Source: Ichthyophthirius multifiliis (taxonomy: Eukaryota; Ciliophora; Oligohymenophorea; Hymenostomatida). From it: a stretch of DNA of 64,000 nucleotides. Every line of letters starts with the position of its first letter. The stretch's first letter is position 1. The notes under the pieces were generated by a model. The model was given only the letters and a program-made list of their open reading frames with translations, was not told the DNA's origin and searched no databases. Location: assembly GCF_000220395.1 (NCBI RefSeq), contig NW_004085919.1, positions 62,001 to 126,000 of the forward strand. The letters run 5' to 3'. Positions 13,058 through 25,265 of this stretch are shown here, in pieces. A program made the position numbers and the translations under genes.

Positions 13058-14449
13058 TATAATAATTATAAAATATACAATAATAATAACAATTATAATT
13101 TTAAAACGTTACTAATAATAATAATATATAATTATTATAAAATATTACTATTTAAAACAATAATAACAATAATTTGATACTATCTTTTTATTAAGAAGAT
13201 GATTTTAACCTTATTAATAACTAAAATTTACATAATTAAAACTAAAATTAATAATCAGTATTTATAATACAAAAAAGAAAAAAAGACAAAAATTTTTAAT
13301 ATAAAATAATCCTAAACTTGAAGATATTCCAATTTAATCATAAATAGAAAAGCAAATAATTTAAAACTCCATGATGGAAATAAAAAAATAAATAATACAG
13401 GCTGAAAAAGAAATTATAGAAGAAAACATAAAATAATAATAATAAGATTAATAAATAAACAAAAATAGTTAATTATAATAAGAAGAAGAAATATAGCTTA
13501 TATTTCAAACACAAGAAGAATAAGTATTTGAAGAAAATATAACTTTTTTACAAACAGAACTAAAAAAATTTAATATATTAGCTTAAGTAGTATGTAAAGC
13601 AGAAGATGTAAAATAAATTAATAAAAAAAATAAAAATTAATATTTATTATAATAATTAAAAAAAATTAAATGAAAAAAATTATATATATAAATAATTAAA
13701 TATATAAATATATAAATATATAAATATATAAATATATAAATATATAAATATATATAAATATATTTCTTTATAATTATAAATATTTTTATTTTTTATATAA
13801 TTTTTTTTTTTTTATATATAATTTATAGATTCTTAATGCAAAATAAAATTTATGGTGTGTAATTAATTTTTTTATTGTGAAAAAGTTATATATTATTCGA
13901 GAAAATCTATAAAGATAATTACAAAATAAAATTTAAGTAGACGAATAACTTTAAAGTTGGCAAAACTTCACCTATTCAAATTAATTCAATGAATTCCTAT
14001 AAAAGTTTATTTTTTAAAATCGTGTTATTTATAAATCTTTAAAATCTCTTTTTTAATTATCTTTAAGATATATAAAATAATTTGTCCCTATTTTAATGTA
14101 ATAATTATAAGATTATATTAATGATGAGGTAGATTAGAGTGATTAATTTAATGCTGTTTTTTTTATTCATGTATATTCCCATGTAAATTAATTAGAATAA
14201 GAAATTCTTCCTAAATAAAATCAGTAAGGATAGTTGGAATTATTAAGACATATAGCTTAAATTTAAGACGTAATGATTATCTGTGAATAAGGTCTTTTTA
14301 TTAATAATTCAGATTTCTTTGATTTAAATATACATAGATAATATTAAACATAAGCAGATTTAAATTAATTAAGAAATTATATTTAAAATTAGAAACAAAA
14401 ACTATAAATATTTAAACTTTAATACAATACCTTAGGTTTTTAGTTCTGA
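11622..14449 (+). CDS. Divergent protein kinase with PRD/DLG motifs and long C-terminal region
   Basis: Kinase fold near the N-terminus: VFIKIF (VAIK-type lysine), then IQPRDIKLSNL in place of HRDxKxxN, IIIDDLGIYKQF in place of DFG, SEAPETF (APE) and SDTWSLGVILFQLLFGQQPY. The catalytic-loop His is Pro and DFG-Phe is Leu, but the catalytic Asp, Lys and Asn and the metal-binding Asp remain. Exon 1 ends at 12014; intron 12015-12078 (64 nt) splices into the catalytic loop. After the kinase domain comes a Gln-rich region with a CAA/TAA poly-Gln run (13000-13050) and a coiled coil. The frame shifts once near 13260-13280 (a missing base or a 20-nt GT-AG segment). I join a third exon (13829-14449) through a 221-nt intron (13608-13828) because phase fits; that exon encodes about 207 helical residues of no known family and could be a separate gene. 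Confidence 0.7.
13000..13055 (+). repeat. TAA triplet run coding poly-Gln
   Basis: Tandem AAT/TAA triplets inside the kinase gene, read as TAA in the gene frame, giving about 18 Gln. Confidence 0.75.
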
Positions 14450-14699
14450 AGAATAAAATTAAAAAAAAAACAAAAAAATTAACTTTTTAAATAATACCAA
14501 AAACATATTTTTTTTTAATTTTTATATATTAAATTTATATTTATATATATATATTTAATTTATAATTTTTTTTTTTATTTTTATTTTTTTATGAATTTTT
14601 TATTTATTTTTTTATAAAAAAAAAAATTTATTATGACATTATGACTATTTATTATTTTCTATATTTTTATTATAATATATTAAAATAATTAAAATAAGT
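14450..14699. other. Short convergent intergenic region
   Basis: A/T-rich DNA between the 3' ends of the kinase gene (+) and the CxxC gene (-). Nothing else seen. Confidence 0.6.
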
Positions 14700-15809
14700 T
14701 CATTTTTTAATAGAACATTTTTATAAATATGGACTTTCATATTTTTTTATTATATAAGATGTATTTTTTTATAAAGAAAATTATTAGTTTATTTTGTTTT
14801 TTTAATTAATTGTATTTATATTAAAAAATTAATTAATTTTAGGAAATACAACATTACTTTAATCTTTAAAAATGTTACCTATTTTTTTATATTGAATATT
14901 TTATTTATTTAAAATATTATTTAGATTTGATCTTAGAATTATTTTCTCGACCTAACCATAGTTACCACATGAAGAATTTCTAAGTTTACTTTCATAAATA
15001 GGTTTTTTTTTTTTTAAATGGTAATTATTATATAGATAATATCCATTTTAAAAAACATTTAGATTTAAATTTTTAATTCTATTAATTATTTTTTGTAAAT
15101 ATTTAAAGATTTGGATTATTAATCTAATTTTAATTTCCTATTATTTATTTTAAAATAATATATATATATATATAATATATATATATAAATATTTATATTA
15201 TATATATATATAAATTTAAAAATATACCTTTACATTTTTTCTTATTTTATTCAACTCTTTATTTTAAAGGATTCTTTTCCTTTTTTAATAATGTGTTATT
15301 ATTATATTTGCTGTATTATTTAATTATTAAATTTATTAATATTACTATAATTATTATTATTACTATAAATCCTCATCCAAACTAGTTTATTATTTAATAG
15401 GTTAACTATTTTATTAACACGTTTATTTATTCACAACAGTACTCAAGAACGCATCTACCTTTCTTTATTTTCTATTCATATTAGTTTCGAATAATAAATC
15501 TTCATATTTTTATTAATATTTAGTTTATCCTCTTCCACATCTATCACAAATACATGATTTTCTTCTTATTATATCCTTTTTTTTATATTTTTTTTTCTAA
15601 ATAATGATCATATCTTTTTGTGACTGCTATTTTTTCAAATCTTAATTAAATTGTGTTTTTGTATATTATAAATTCTATTATTTTTTTTTGGAATGTTTTT
15701 ATATAAAAGTATTTGTTAATTCAATATCAGCAGATTTACAATATTTTTTTCTGTTATTTGAAGTTTTTTTCTAATTACATTAATGATAATTTTTAGAATA
15801 ATTGCTCAT
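14700..15809 (-). CDS. Uncharacterised protein with a CxCxxC motif
   Basis: Two exons (15809-15228, 15137-14700) and a 90-nt intron (15138-15227) give 339 aa, exactly in phase. The N-terminal 90 residues are basic and polar. A short cysteine motif follows, KSCICDRCGRGQTKYQQKYEDLLFE in outline (Cys spaced C-x-C-x2-C), then an acidic/Gln-rich linker with a Q run. The second exon holds PIYESKLRNSSCGNYGQ and KIGNIFKDQSNVVFPKIN. The CICDRC motif is reminiscent of the N-terminal cysteine motif of SAXO/MAP6-type microtubule proteins (CIC-x2-C), but the downstream repeats of that family are not recognisable, so I do not assign it. Confidence 0.65.
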
Positions 15810-16091
15810 ATTTTTTATATTTTAAGTTCATATTTAAGATGATAATATATATATATATATATGAAGTAAAATAATAAAATTTTATGTATATATAAATATA
15901 TATATATAAAATTTTAAAAAAATATATATTTTTATAAATAAAATTTATAATAAAAAAAATAAATAATAAAAAAAAAAAGTTTTGCATACAAATATATATT
16001 TATATAATATATATAAATATGCTTAATTAAAAAAAGAAGAGAAAAAAAAAAAAATCATAATATATAAAATCCTTTTTTTTTCTTTTTTTTC
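15810..16091. other. Intergenic region
   Basis: A/T-rich; (AT)n runs at about 15840-15862 and 15890-15910. Lies between two genes on the minus strand. Confidence 0.6.
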
Positions 16092-16934
16092 TCACAAATA
16101 TAAATTTAGAGTCTAGAATTTATTTCCGCATTTATTTTTTTCCAAATCTTCTTTTTCTTTATGTACTTCTTCTCTTTTAGCACCCACATTTCTCAAAAAA
16201 ATACTCAAGTCTGTTAATTATTCCATATATTTAAGGTTTCTAATAATATCCCTGATACCCTAAATTCCTATTTTTTCATTATTATTGAAATTTATTTCCA
16301 AATTGGTTAACTTATGTAATTTTTAACAACTTTTAACTATTTTCGCACAACTTCTTCCTTCCAAATCATTAGTATATAATTACACTTTTAATTCCCTTAA
16401 ATCTTCTAAAACCTTCAAAACACACGCTAGTTCGATAACTAAATCATCTTCGACACCCACAAAGCCCATATCTAAATTTAAAACATGTAATTTGCTTAAA
16501 ACACGAATTTATTTAACAAATAATTTCAAAGAATCAGCATTTACTTTATTTCTAATATGTGAAAAACCTCCTAAATAAACACTTAAATGAGTAAGGGTTT
16601 TCTCCAAGAGGTGCAAATTATTTACCAAAGCATTAATATCGTTAATATCGTTATATCTACCATCAAAATGAAGATGTTATAGTTGATTTAAGTTAGCAAA
16701 ATCATGGAAGATATTATCTACAGATTTCTTTGTGAGATTATTTAATGAAAGATTTAAATAAAGAATATGTAAATTCTTCAATTGACCTAATGCATGACCT
16801 AAATATACAGAAAATGAATCACCAATCTTACATCCTTGTAAGTTAATATGTAAATCAGTTAAGTTTTCTAAATCTTTTAAACCAGAAAAAAGTTAATCTA
16901 ATACATAGATTGAAACCTATAAATAAAAATATAA

Positions 16935-16982
<48 letters not shown>

Positions 16983-18346
16983 TTTAATATTTATTATACA
17001 TATTTTTATTTTTATTTTTATTTATTATTTTTATTTTTATTTTTATTTTTATTTTTATTTATTTTACACATGATTATTCTAAATTCAAATGAAGACTTTT
17101 TAAATTAGTTAAAGTAACTAAATGATTTTTAATTGTAGTAGCATCTTAATTATTTAAACTATTTTCATGATTAAACATTAGTTTTAATTAAGTATCTTAT
17201 TTAATCATATTATTAGTTAGTAATCCGAACTCTTATACATTAGTAATATTCAAAACTATACCTTCTGCATGTTAATGTAATCCTTAAAAACAATCGCTTT
17301 AATTTTAACTTTTTCGATTAAGTTTTTCAATCCATTATTCCAGATATCCAAAATTCTTTATTTTTCAACAAAAGAAGGCTTATTTTTTAAATGGTTTTGG
17401 ATTTATTCTCTGTAATAATGTTACGTTCTTTACCCTAATGTACGTAAATCTTAAGATGCCTTGTTCCATTATTCCTTTTATTTTACAATTTTAGATAAAT
17501 ATTCCTCTACCTAAGTCAAGTCGCCTTTTACATTATTTACTTATTCTCTTATATCTTTAAATTTAGGAATATTTGCTTCTTTTTCATTATCAGCTTAGAT
17601 TTCATTCTAGAATTTTTCGTAGTGATTTTATAGTACTGAATATTCAATATCTAAGGTAGATTAGAGTTATTTAACCTAATATATAAGTTAATATAAGATA
17701 AAATATAAAAAAATATATATATATATATGTATATAATTACCATTTCTTTGCATTTTTCTTCATAACTTGCTCTTAATTAGTCGTTTAATTCACTCTTTTT
17801 TTTTTTAAATAAAAGAATTAATTTTAAAATTTACTATTTGCTTATTTTAATTATTTAAATGATTTTTAAAGTTTTTTAGATTTTCATTTCTTTATATAGA
17901 TAGTTTCTCAGCATCTTCTGAATTTCTTAAACTAATTATAAAATATATAAAAAATAAATTAATAAAAATTATTATAATTTTATTAATTTTATAATTTTAA
18001 TTATATAATATATATAAATATATATATATATATTTATTTATATATATATATATATTATCATGCATATTTTATAAATTTATATAATTGTTTATTTATTACT
18101 TTAATCCAGATTATTCATTTAAGTGTTATACAAAATCATCATAGACTACTAATTTGTCTAATTCTTTCATCGAAGTGTGAGAACTGGCTACACATCTTGA
18201 ACACAAAAAGTTTCTTTTTCCTTCTTAAAAGTCTGGTGAAACTAATATTATTTAAGACTTTTTTTTTTAAATTATTTTATTTATGTATTTTTTTTTACTT
18301 TATGTTCAGGACATTATAGTTCTGGAAATTATAAGGACGATTCCAT
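16092..18346 (-). CDS. Leucine-rich-repeat protein with N-terminal B-box-like zinc motif and coiled coil
   Basis: Five exons on the minus strand with AT-rich introns at 18242-18298, 17932-18099, 17676-17740 and 16917-17067. The N-terminus has LQCPEHK followed by FLCSRCVASSH, a B-box-like Cys/His arrangement. A coiled coil follows (SELNDQLRASYEEKCKEM...NEIQADNEKEANIPKFKDIREQVNNVKGD). From VTLTNLKSLHLNL onward there are ribonuclease-inhibitor-type LRRs of about 50 residues each (LENLTDLHINLQGCKIGD; LKNLHILYLNLSLNNLT; LSKLHVLNLDMGFVGVEDD; LHKLTNLEINFNNNEKIGIQG). Two frame changes (at the first intron and near 17365) each need one extra base. This layout resembles lineage-expanded ciliate zinc-finger/LRR families, probably protein-binding; the ligand is unknown. 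Confidence 0.72.
16939..16976. repeat. (AT)n dinucleotide run inside an intron
   Basis: About 18 AT repeats within the last intron of the LRR gene. Confidence 0.85.
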
Positions 18347-18826
18347 TTTTTTTTTGGTATTTTATATTTTAGTTTTTTTTTATTTTTTTTATAATTATAA
18401 AGATATTTTAATTAATAATTTTTTTTTTTTTTTGTTATATGAGTATTTTTTTTAATAAAATATTTTTTTTATTTTTTTTTTGTGTAAAAAAAAAAAAATC
18501 CAATTTTTTAAGTTTTATCCAATCAAACTTAAGATCAAAATTTATAAAATAAATATATATAATTTTCTTGTAAAATTATATAAAAATATAACTACAACTT
18601 ATATTGAATATAGAAATGTTATAAACATCCCTTTATGTGTATTTTATTTTTAGAAATTGATTTTTATTTTATTTGTAAAAAAAAAAAATTAAATTTTAAA
18701 AAAGTTTGTGTCTTTTAAAATAAATATTTTTTAATTTATAAATGATTATATATATAAATTAATAAATATATATATATTATTCTTATAGTTAATATCAGAA
18801 AATAAATTATATTTTACATTATATTC

Positions 18827-18863
<37 letters not shown>

Positions 18864-19600
18864 AAATATATATATTTAAAATCTTTTTATAAGGTTAAAT
18901 TATTAATTTGTTAATATTTATATGTTTTAAACAATAAATAATTAATAATTCTACTAGAGAAAGACAATTTAAATGAATATTCTGTTCATATATAATGAAT
19001 AAAGTAAAATATTTTAACATTTTTATAAATAAAATAATAAATTATTTTTCTAAATATTATTAAAAAAATTATAATTTAAATAAACTATTTCTATTTATTT
19101 AAATATAAAATTCTAAAATTTAATGATTATAGAACATAAAAATTTATATTATGAATTCTATTAATAAATATTTAATCTAAATATAAAAAAAATATTAATA
19201 CTAATGTTTATTTTAATTTTTTCTTTTATTTTTTAATTAAATTATATTTCAATAACATTATTAATGCATTTTATATAAACATAATATAAAATGCAAAATA
19301 TTTAAAATAATAAAAAAAAAGTATTATCATATATGTATATTCATGTAAAAAATAATAATAATTTAAATATGTAATTTAAGTTTAAAATAATTATTAATAA
19401 TATATATTCAATGTTTTATATTATTTAACTTTTATTTTTACAATTTATAAAAAATAATGTTTTAAAAAAAATATATTTTTTAAAATATTTTCAAAATATA
19501 TAAAAACAAAATTATATTTTAATTATTTTTTAAATATTTACTTTTATTTTGTTATTAATATAAAAATATTTATAAATACAAAAAATATTAAAAATAATAA
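18347..19600. other. Divergent intergenic region with long poly-T tract
   Basis: About 1.25 kb between the LRR gene (-) and the membrane-protein gene (+). It contains a run of about 30 T at 18829-18858. Otherwise A/T-rich with no coding frame seen. Confidence 0.65.
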
Positions 19601-20200
19601 ATGCATATCTTATATATCTTTATCTTCTTAATAAAATTAATATTTAACGAAGATATATCTAAACTAATAAAACCCGATATAAACGCAAATCAAAATGACG
19701 ATATTTAAATAATCAAAAAAAGTATATACGTCGGTTAGAATTTAAAAATAACCCCTCCAGGCAGTTTTGACGCATTTCATCTACAAGCGTTTTCTGATGT
19801 GGATGAAATCTACAATCCACTATGTAAAGTCCAAGAAAGGCAAATATAATTTGATAATGTAACACAATTAAACATATATGACACATAATTAGACTAAAAT
19901 GGCTTAATAATGAATGATATTCCTATGACAAGTATAAATTAATATACAAAAATACTTAAATTTATATATATTAAAAATAAAATGTTAGTTGGATGGACAA
20001 CAATAAATCCGAGTAAGAAATTCTAAAGTAAAGGAATTGCGAGTTTAGATAATAATTTAGATTTGTATTTATTTTTGATAGATGATAGTACAAACAAAGA
20101 TTATTATGGTATTTAAGTTCTTGGAAGAATGAATTTAAAATAATTATATAAAGATTATAAATTAGTAATAAAAAATCATATTAATATATATAATAATATG

Positions 20201-20233
<33 letters not shown>

Positions 20234-21930
20234 TTATATAAATATATATACATATATATATATATATATGTATATATATATTTACTATTTTTTTAGTTAG
20301 AAGAGTAATCCTATTTAGTAGAAACTTAAGGAAGAATTTTCATATTTTTTTAATAAAAATTATTAGTATATGACTTAAATACTAAAGTTCAAAGACAAAT
20401 AGACGGATATGTGGAAGATAAAGAGTTAAAAAAAGTCCTTGTATATAATTATTCTTAAGTAACAATGTTCTATATAGCACATGGATTTGGAGGATTTAGT
20501 GCATACATATTATAAGACAATAACTAATTTGAGAAAATGAGTTTAAATAAGCTTTATAATTCAGTTAAAGAAAATGTATCATTTAATATCGTAGATATAA
20601 ATTTTTATGATTATTAAGTTTTACTTGGCGGAGTAAAGACTGTTTTTTTGAATATATATGCATTAGATTAAAATTCAGGAATTTATTTATTTTAACAAAT
20701 TTTTTAAGATGAAATTGTTTTGCCCTCTGAAATTTATTAAATCAAAAAAGTTTTCATCGAATAAAAAAATGGGTAAATATTCAATATGTATAAATAAGAA
20801 ACTTTCATCGTCGTAGGATCATAATACGGGAATTTTATAGCCACGGAAATTGAATTTAATCTTTAAAATAACGAATATTTTATTAATAGATAACATGAAG
20901 TCAGTTATGATATATAAGATATTTTAATTAATGAAAATTATGCTATTTTATGTGGAGCTAATACACATACTATTGTTTGGCATTCAATTAATTCGAAAGT
21001 AATTTAAGATATATAACCATATTAAGCATATTTTAATATTTTCGGTTATAATGGAGGAGCTTTCTTTAAAGGTGCTTATAATGAAACTGTAGGAAAATCA
21101 GTAGATTTTTTTGCAGGACTTTAAAGAAGGCATATTTTTGTAGTCAAAATTATAGAAGATGATCCTTATTTTACTTGTGATGCTACTGATTCAAAAATTA
21201 AAAATCTCATAGGAGACCATAATCTATTTTTATAAGCAAATAAAAATTGCCCAACATAAAAATAACCAAATTCTAATTAATATTGCATCGATAAATTAAA
21301 ACTTACACTAAGTGTTTAAAACGTAAAAATTAAAAATATATATATATACATAAAAAAATAAATATAAATATAAAAAATATAAATAAATATATAAATATAT
21401 ATATAAATATATAAATATATAAATATTAGGTATATGCTGATAGTGAAAATGCATTAGATATCACAGTTTTTTTTTTTTGTTGTATAGCATTATTATTATT
21501 AATTGGAGTTACGATTTATCGTTTATATAAAAGAAAATATGCGCGAAAAACTAATCTTTTACTTGAATTTACTAATTTTAAAAATTAATAAAAAGCATTA
21601 AATATATAAAATTATGAATAGTTATAAGATTAATAATAATAAGGGATTTTTGAAAGTGATAAAATTAATATATAGTAAAATAAATAATAAGGTGTAGGAA
21701 CTTATCCTGAAATCAATTTGAGGTAGAGCATGCCTGTAATCAAAGATAAATAAGAAAACGAAGGAAAAAAAAATAGTAATATTAATTTAATTAAAGAAGA
21801 TAAAGGACACAATAATAGTAAAATAGATAATAATCATAATCCTAATATTTAAATTGAAATGAATGAAAATAAATAAACTATAGATAATGATTAAGTATTA
21901 AATTTATAAGAAGATGATGATGTATAATGA
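19601..21930 (+). CDS. Type I single-pass membrane protein, unknown function
   Basis: Three exons (19601-20164, 20297-21322, 21430-21930; introns 132 and 107 nt) keep phase and give 696 aa. The first 17 residues, MHILYIFIFLIKLIFNE, form a signal peptide. The roughly 530-residue ectodomain has repeated short beta-like strands (LLVYDLNTKVQRQIDG, FIVVGSQYGNFIATEIEF, NYAILCGANTHTIVWHS), suggesting a beta-propeller, and a Cys-bearing membrane-proximal segment (DPYFTCDATDSK; KNCPT; QYCIDKL). One transmembrane helix (FFFCCIALLLLIGVTIYRL) is followed by a basic stop-transfer (YKRKYARK) and a 130-residue polar, acidic cytosolic tail. Probably surface or secretory pathway. No named family recognised. 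Confidence 0.85.
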
Positions 21931-22305
21931 TTCATTTTATATAAAAAAATAAAAATTTTAATATTTCATTTGATTTTAATTATTTTTTTAATTTTTTTTT
22001 TTTATAAAAGAAATTAAATAATTAATATTAAATTAAGTAAATATAATTTTGTTAATTTTTTTATTTATAAAACTTTTTCATCAATTATAATAAGATTTAT
22101 TTTTTTATTAAAAAAAAGTATTAAGTTTATTAAAAAACAAGTTAAAAATATTTAGTTTTTTTTTCTTTCTATAAAAATAATTTTATTAGATATATATAAA
22201 AAATAAAAATATTTTTTTCATAAATTTTTTTGTTTATTTTATATAAATTTATTAAAATAAAAAAAATCAAATTAAAATATTTTTTACATTTACAAATAAA
22301 AACAA
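21931..22305. other. Intergenic region
   Basis: A/T-rich DNA between two genes in the same direction. No feature seen. Confidence 0.6.
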
Positions 22306-24989
22306 ATGAATATTTATAAAACAAAGGAATATATTCCTCACTCATAATTAGAAAATCTCCAAATAAAAATATTTATATGTAGTATATTAGATGAAAAAAA
22401 AGTTTTACAGTAAAAAAATATTTAAAAAAATTAAAAAAAAAAAAAAGTTCCTAATAAAATGAAGAAAAAGGTAAATAAGAAAACCTAGAAGTAATGATAA
22501 CCGGCTAATTAATAGTGAATAATACCCCAATATACCCAATATAACAAACTTAGTTTACAAACCGTTTATTTTTAGGGCAAAATCTTATATTTAAATATAA
22601 ATATAAAGATTTAACATATAATTCATTACTAGCAATAACTTTATGGTCTGCACATAAAACAAAAAACCCCTTAAGACCTTTAGGTAGTACTACTGTTTCT
22701 TTTTTTGACGAAAAATTCAGGTTAAGATAGGATAAATGTAATTTATATATATGGATGGATACATTACCTGATATTTCTTATTAGTCGTGTACACCAGGAC
22801 TTGTTACTGACAAAAATTTAAAACAAATAAATTTGCTTCTATAAAAAACTAACTAATTAACATATTCATAAAAGAATGAATATTTAGCTTAGCCATAATT
22901 GGAGTTAAATAAATTTTAGATTTAATAAAAAATACCTGCGGCATTTTTAGAAATATAATTCCCTAATTTCGAATGCCCAGTACCTTACTAAGACCTTGAA
23001 TATTAATCTAATTAGCCACATTTTATATAAGAAACTTAATTTCTAAATGTATTGTAGTTTCTGATTTCGATTATGAATTTAAAGAGATGATTTAATATAA
23101 GAACAGTTCGCATTATTATTAAGAGATGATAAAATCCGTAATAACTAACTCCTACACGAGAATAATTAACAATAATAGAAAAATCTTTAAAAAATCCTAT
23201 ATTAGGTGAATAAAATAAGATGAAAAACTACTTTTTTATAGATTTAGGTATATAAATAAAAAAATAGACAATTAATAAAATATATATTTTTATAAATTTA
23301 TGTATATTTATTTTTTATTTTTATAGATATTCATTATAATATAATCCTGATGCTTTAGTTAAGTTTTTGCATTCAGTAAACTGGAGTTAGGAGAAAGAAG
23401 AAAAAGAAGCTATAAAATTATTAAAATTATGGGCTCCATGTGATTTTGGAGATGCCTTACATTTATTATCATGTTCTTTTTGTGCAAATGATAATTATAA
23501 TAAAAAATATAAAAAGCCTTATGAAAGTGTACTTTTAATAAGAAAATACGCGTGTGAAAATCTTGAAAAATGTGATGATAATATTATTTGTTCTTTTTTA
23601 TTATAATTAGTACAAGCTTTAAGATATGAACCATTTGATTATTAGAAAAGTTATTTGGCATAATTTTTGATCGAAAAGGCTGGTAAAAATACTGAAATTT
23701 CAATTTTGTTGTATTGGTATATATTTGTAGAATGCGATAATTCGGGTAATATTAATTAAATAGTTTCTGAATGGTATAATTAAGTTTTATAGTGTTTAAA
23801 AGAGTTCCTTTTAGAAAATAATAGTTAAAATTTTGAAGTTTTGCAAACTTAAATTGCTTTTAGGGAAGATTTATAAAAAATGGTCAAATCTTTAAAAGGA
23901 AAAGAGAGACCAGCATAAATAGAAATTATAAAATAAACATTAAAAGATGATAAATTTAAACACCCGCAATTCTAAAAGCATCCTTTTTGTTTAAACCCTA
24001 AATTAATTCTTGTTGAAAGTATACATGAAAAATCCACAGTATTTAAAAGTGCTATGGCGCCTATTAAAATGACTTTTCTTACCCATCCAGTAGGTATTTT
24101 AATATAACTTACTTCTTTATAAATATATATATAAAATTAAAGACAATCCATAATAAAAATGTGAAGTAGAGATGATTTATAAAAATGGAGATGATTTACG
24201 TCAAGATTAATTAGTAATGTAAATATTTAACTTAATGGACAATTTATTAAAAGGAGTTTCTTAAGATTTTAAATTAATGCCTTATAAAGTACTTGCGTGT
24301 TCTAAAAGTGATGGATTTATGTAATTCGTTCCGAATTCTACTACCATATAGGAAGTTTTAAGTAAAGATAAGAATATATCTAATTATTTCGAAAAATTAA
24401 TTTAGAATCCGAAAAATCCTTTATATGATAATTTTAGGGACAAAGGGGAAGAATATATACAAAAACTAATATAGGAAAAATAAATATAATAACAAATAAT
24501 GGAAAACTATATGTTAAGTTGTGCAGGATATTCAGTAATGACATATTTCCTAGGAGTCGGAGATAGACATTTGGAAAACCTAATGATTGATTTTACAGGA
24601 AAATTTTTTCATATAGATTTTGGGTTTATTTTAGGACAAGATCCTAAGCCATATGCACCTCCTTTAAAATTATGTAAATAAATGGTCGAAGGCATGGGAG
24701 GAGTATAGAGTAAAGTATATTAAGATTTTAAAAAAAAATGCGTAAATGCATATATATATTTGAGAAAATATGCAAAATTAATAGTTAATTTGTTCTATTT
24801 AATGATTGATTCAGGAATAAAAGATATAAATATTGAAGCTTTGGAAAAACTTGTAGATAAATTTAATTTAGACTCGAATGATTAGTAAGTTGAGTTGCAT
24901 TTCTTAAATATATTAGAAGAAAGTGTTAGTGCACTATTCCCTATAATAAATGATATAATACATAGATGGGCAGGATATTGGAGAGCATG

Positions 24990-24990
<1 letters not shown>
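22306..24990 (+). CDS. PIK3C3: Class III phosphatidylinositol 3-kinase (VPS34)
   Basis: Makes PtdIns3P on endosomes, autophagosomes and phagosomes in the VPS15/Beclin complexes. About 850 aa, near the usual length. Domains in order: C2 domain (residues about 50-250), helical/accessory domain beginning [12 protein letters not shown] and [24 protein letters not shown], and kinase domain. Diagnostic motifs: [56 protein letters not shown] (catalytic loop), [15 protein letters not shown] (DFG) and [20 protein letters not shown]. The protein ends with the conserved [10 protein letters not shown] tail. Introns 23248-23326 and 24094-24142. At least five places in the N-terminal half each need one extra A or G to stay in frame (long A run near 22435; about 23046, 23088, 23132, 23220), while every intended frame matches VPS34; these look like base undercalls, not decay. 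Confidence 0.96.
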
Positions 24991-25040
<50 letters not shown>

Positions 25041-25265
25041 ATTTACAAACATATTTTCTATATATTTTTTTAAATCTTATCTCATAAATAAATTGTATTT
25101 TTAATCTATTTTTTATTTTAAATTGGTTTTTTTATTTTTTTTCAAAATAAAATATATGAATAGAAAATTATAATTTATTTTAAAATATATATATTTATGA
25201 AATTATATTATTGCTTTTATAGAACATTTATTAAATTAGTTAGTTATTTTATTTATATATTTATT
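24991..25265. other. Short convergent intergenic region
   Basis: About 275 bp between VPS34 (+) and the kelch gene (-), with an (AT)n run at about 24996-25026. Confidence 0.7.

Noticed and set aside
23206-23222. A 14-nt micro-intron in VPS34 (and another at about 17360 in the LRR gene)
   Set aside because: Adding one base instead restores an exact alignment with VPS34 across the site, and all clear introns here are much longer.
24499-24681. Separate short gene [17 protein letters not shown]...
   Set aside because: It is the VPS34 catalytic loop, bounded only by TAA codons that are glutamine here.
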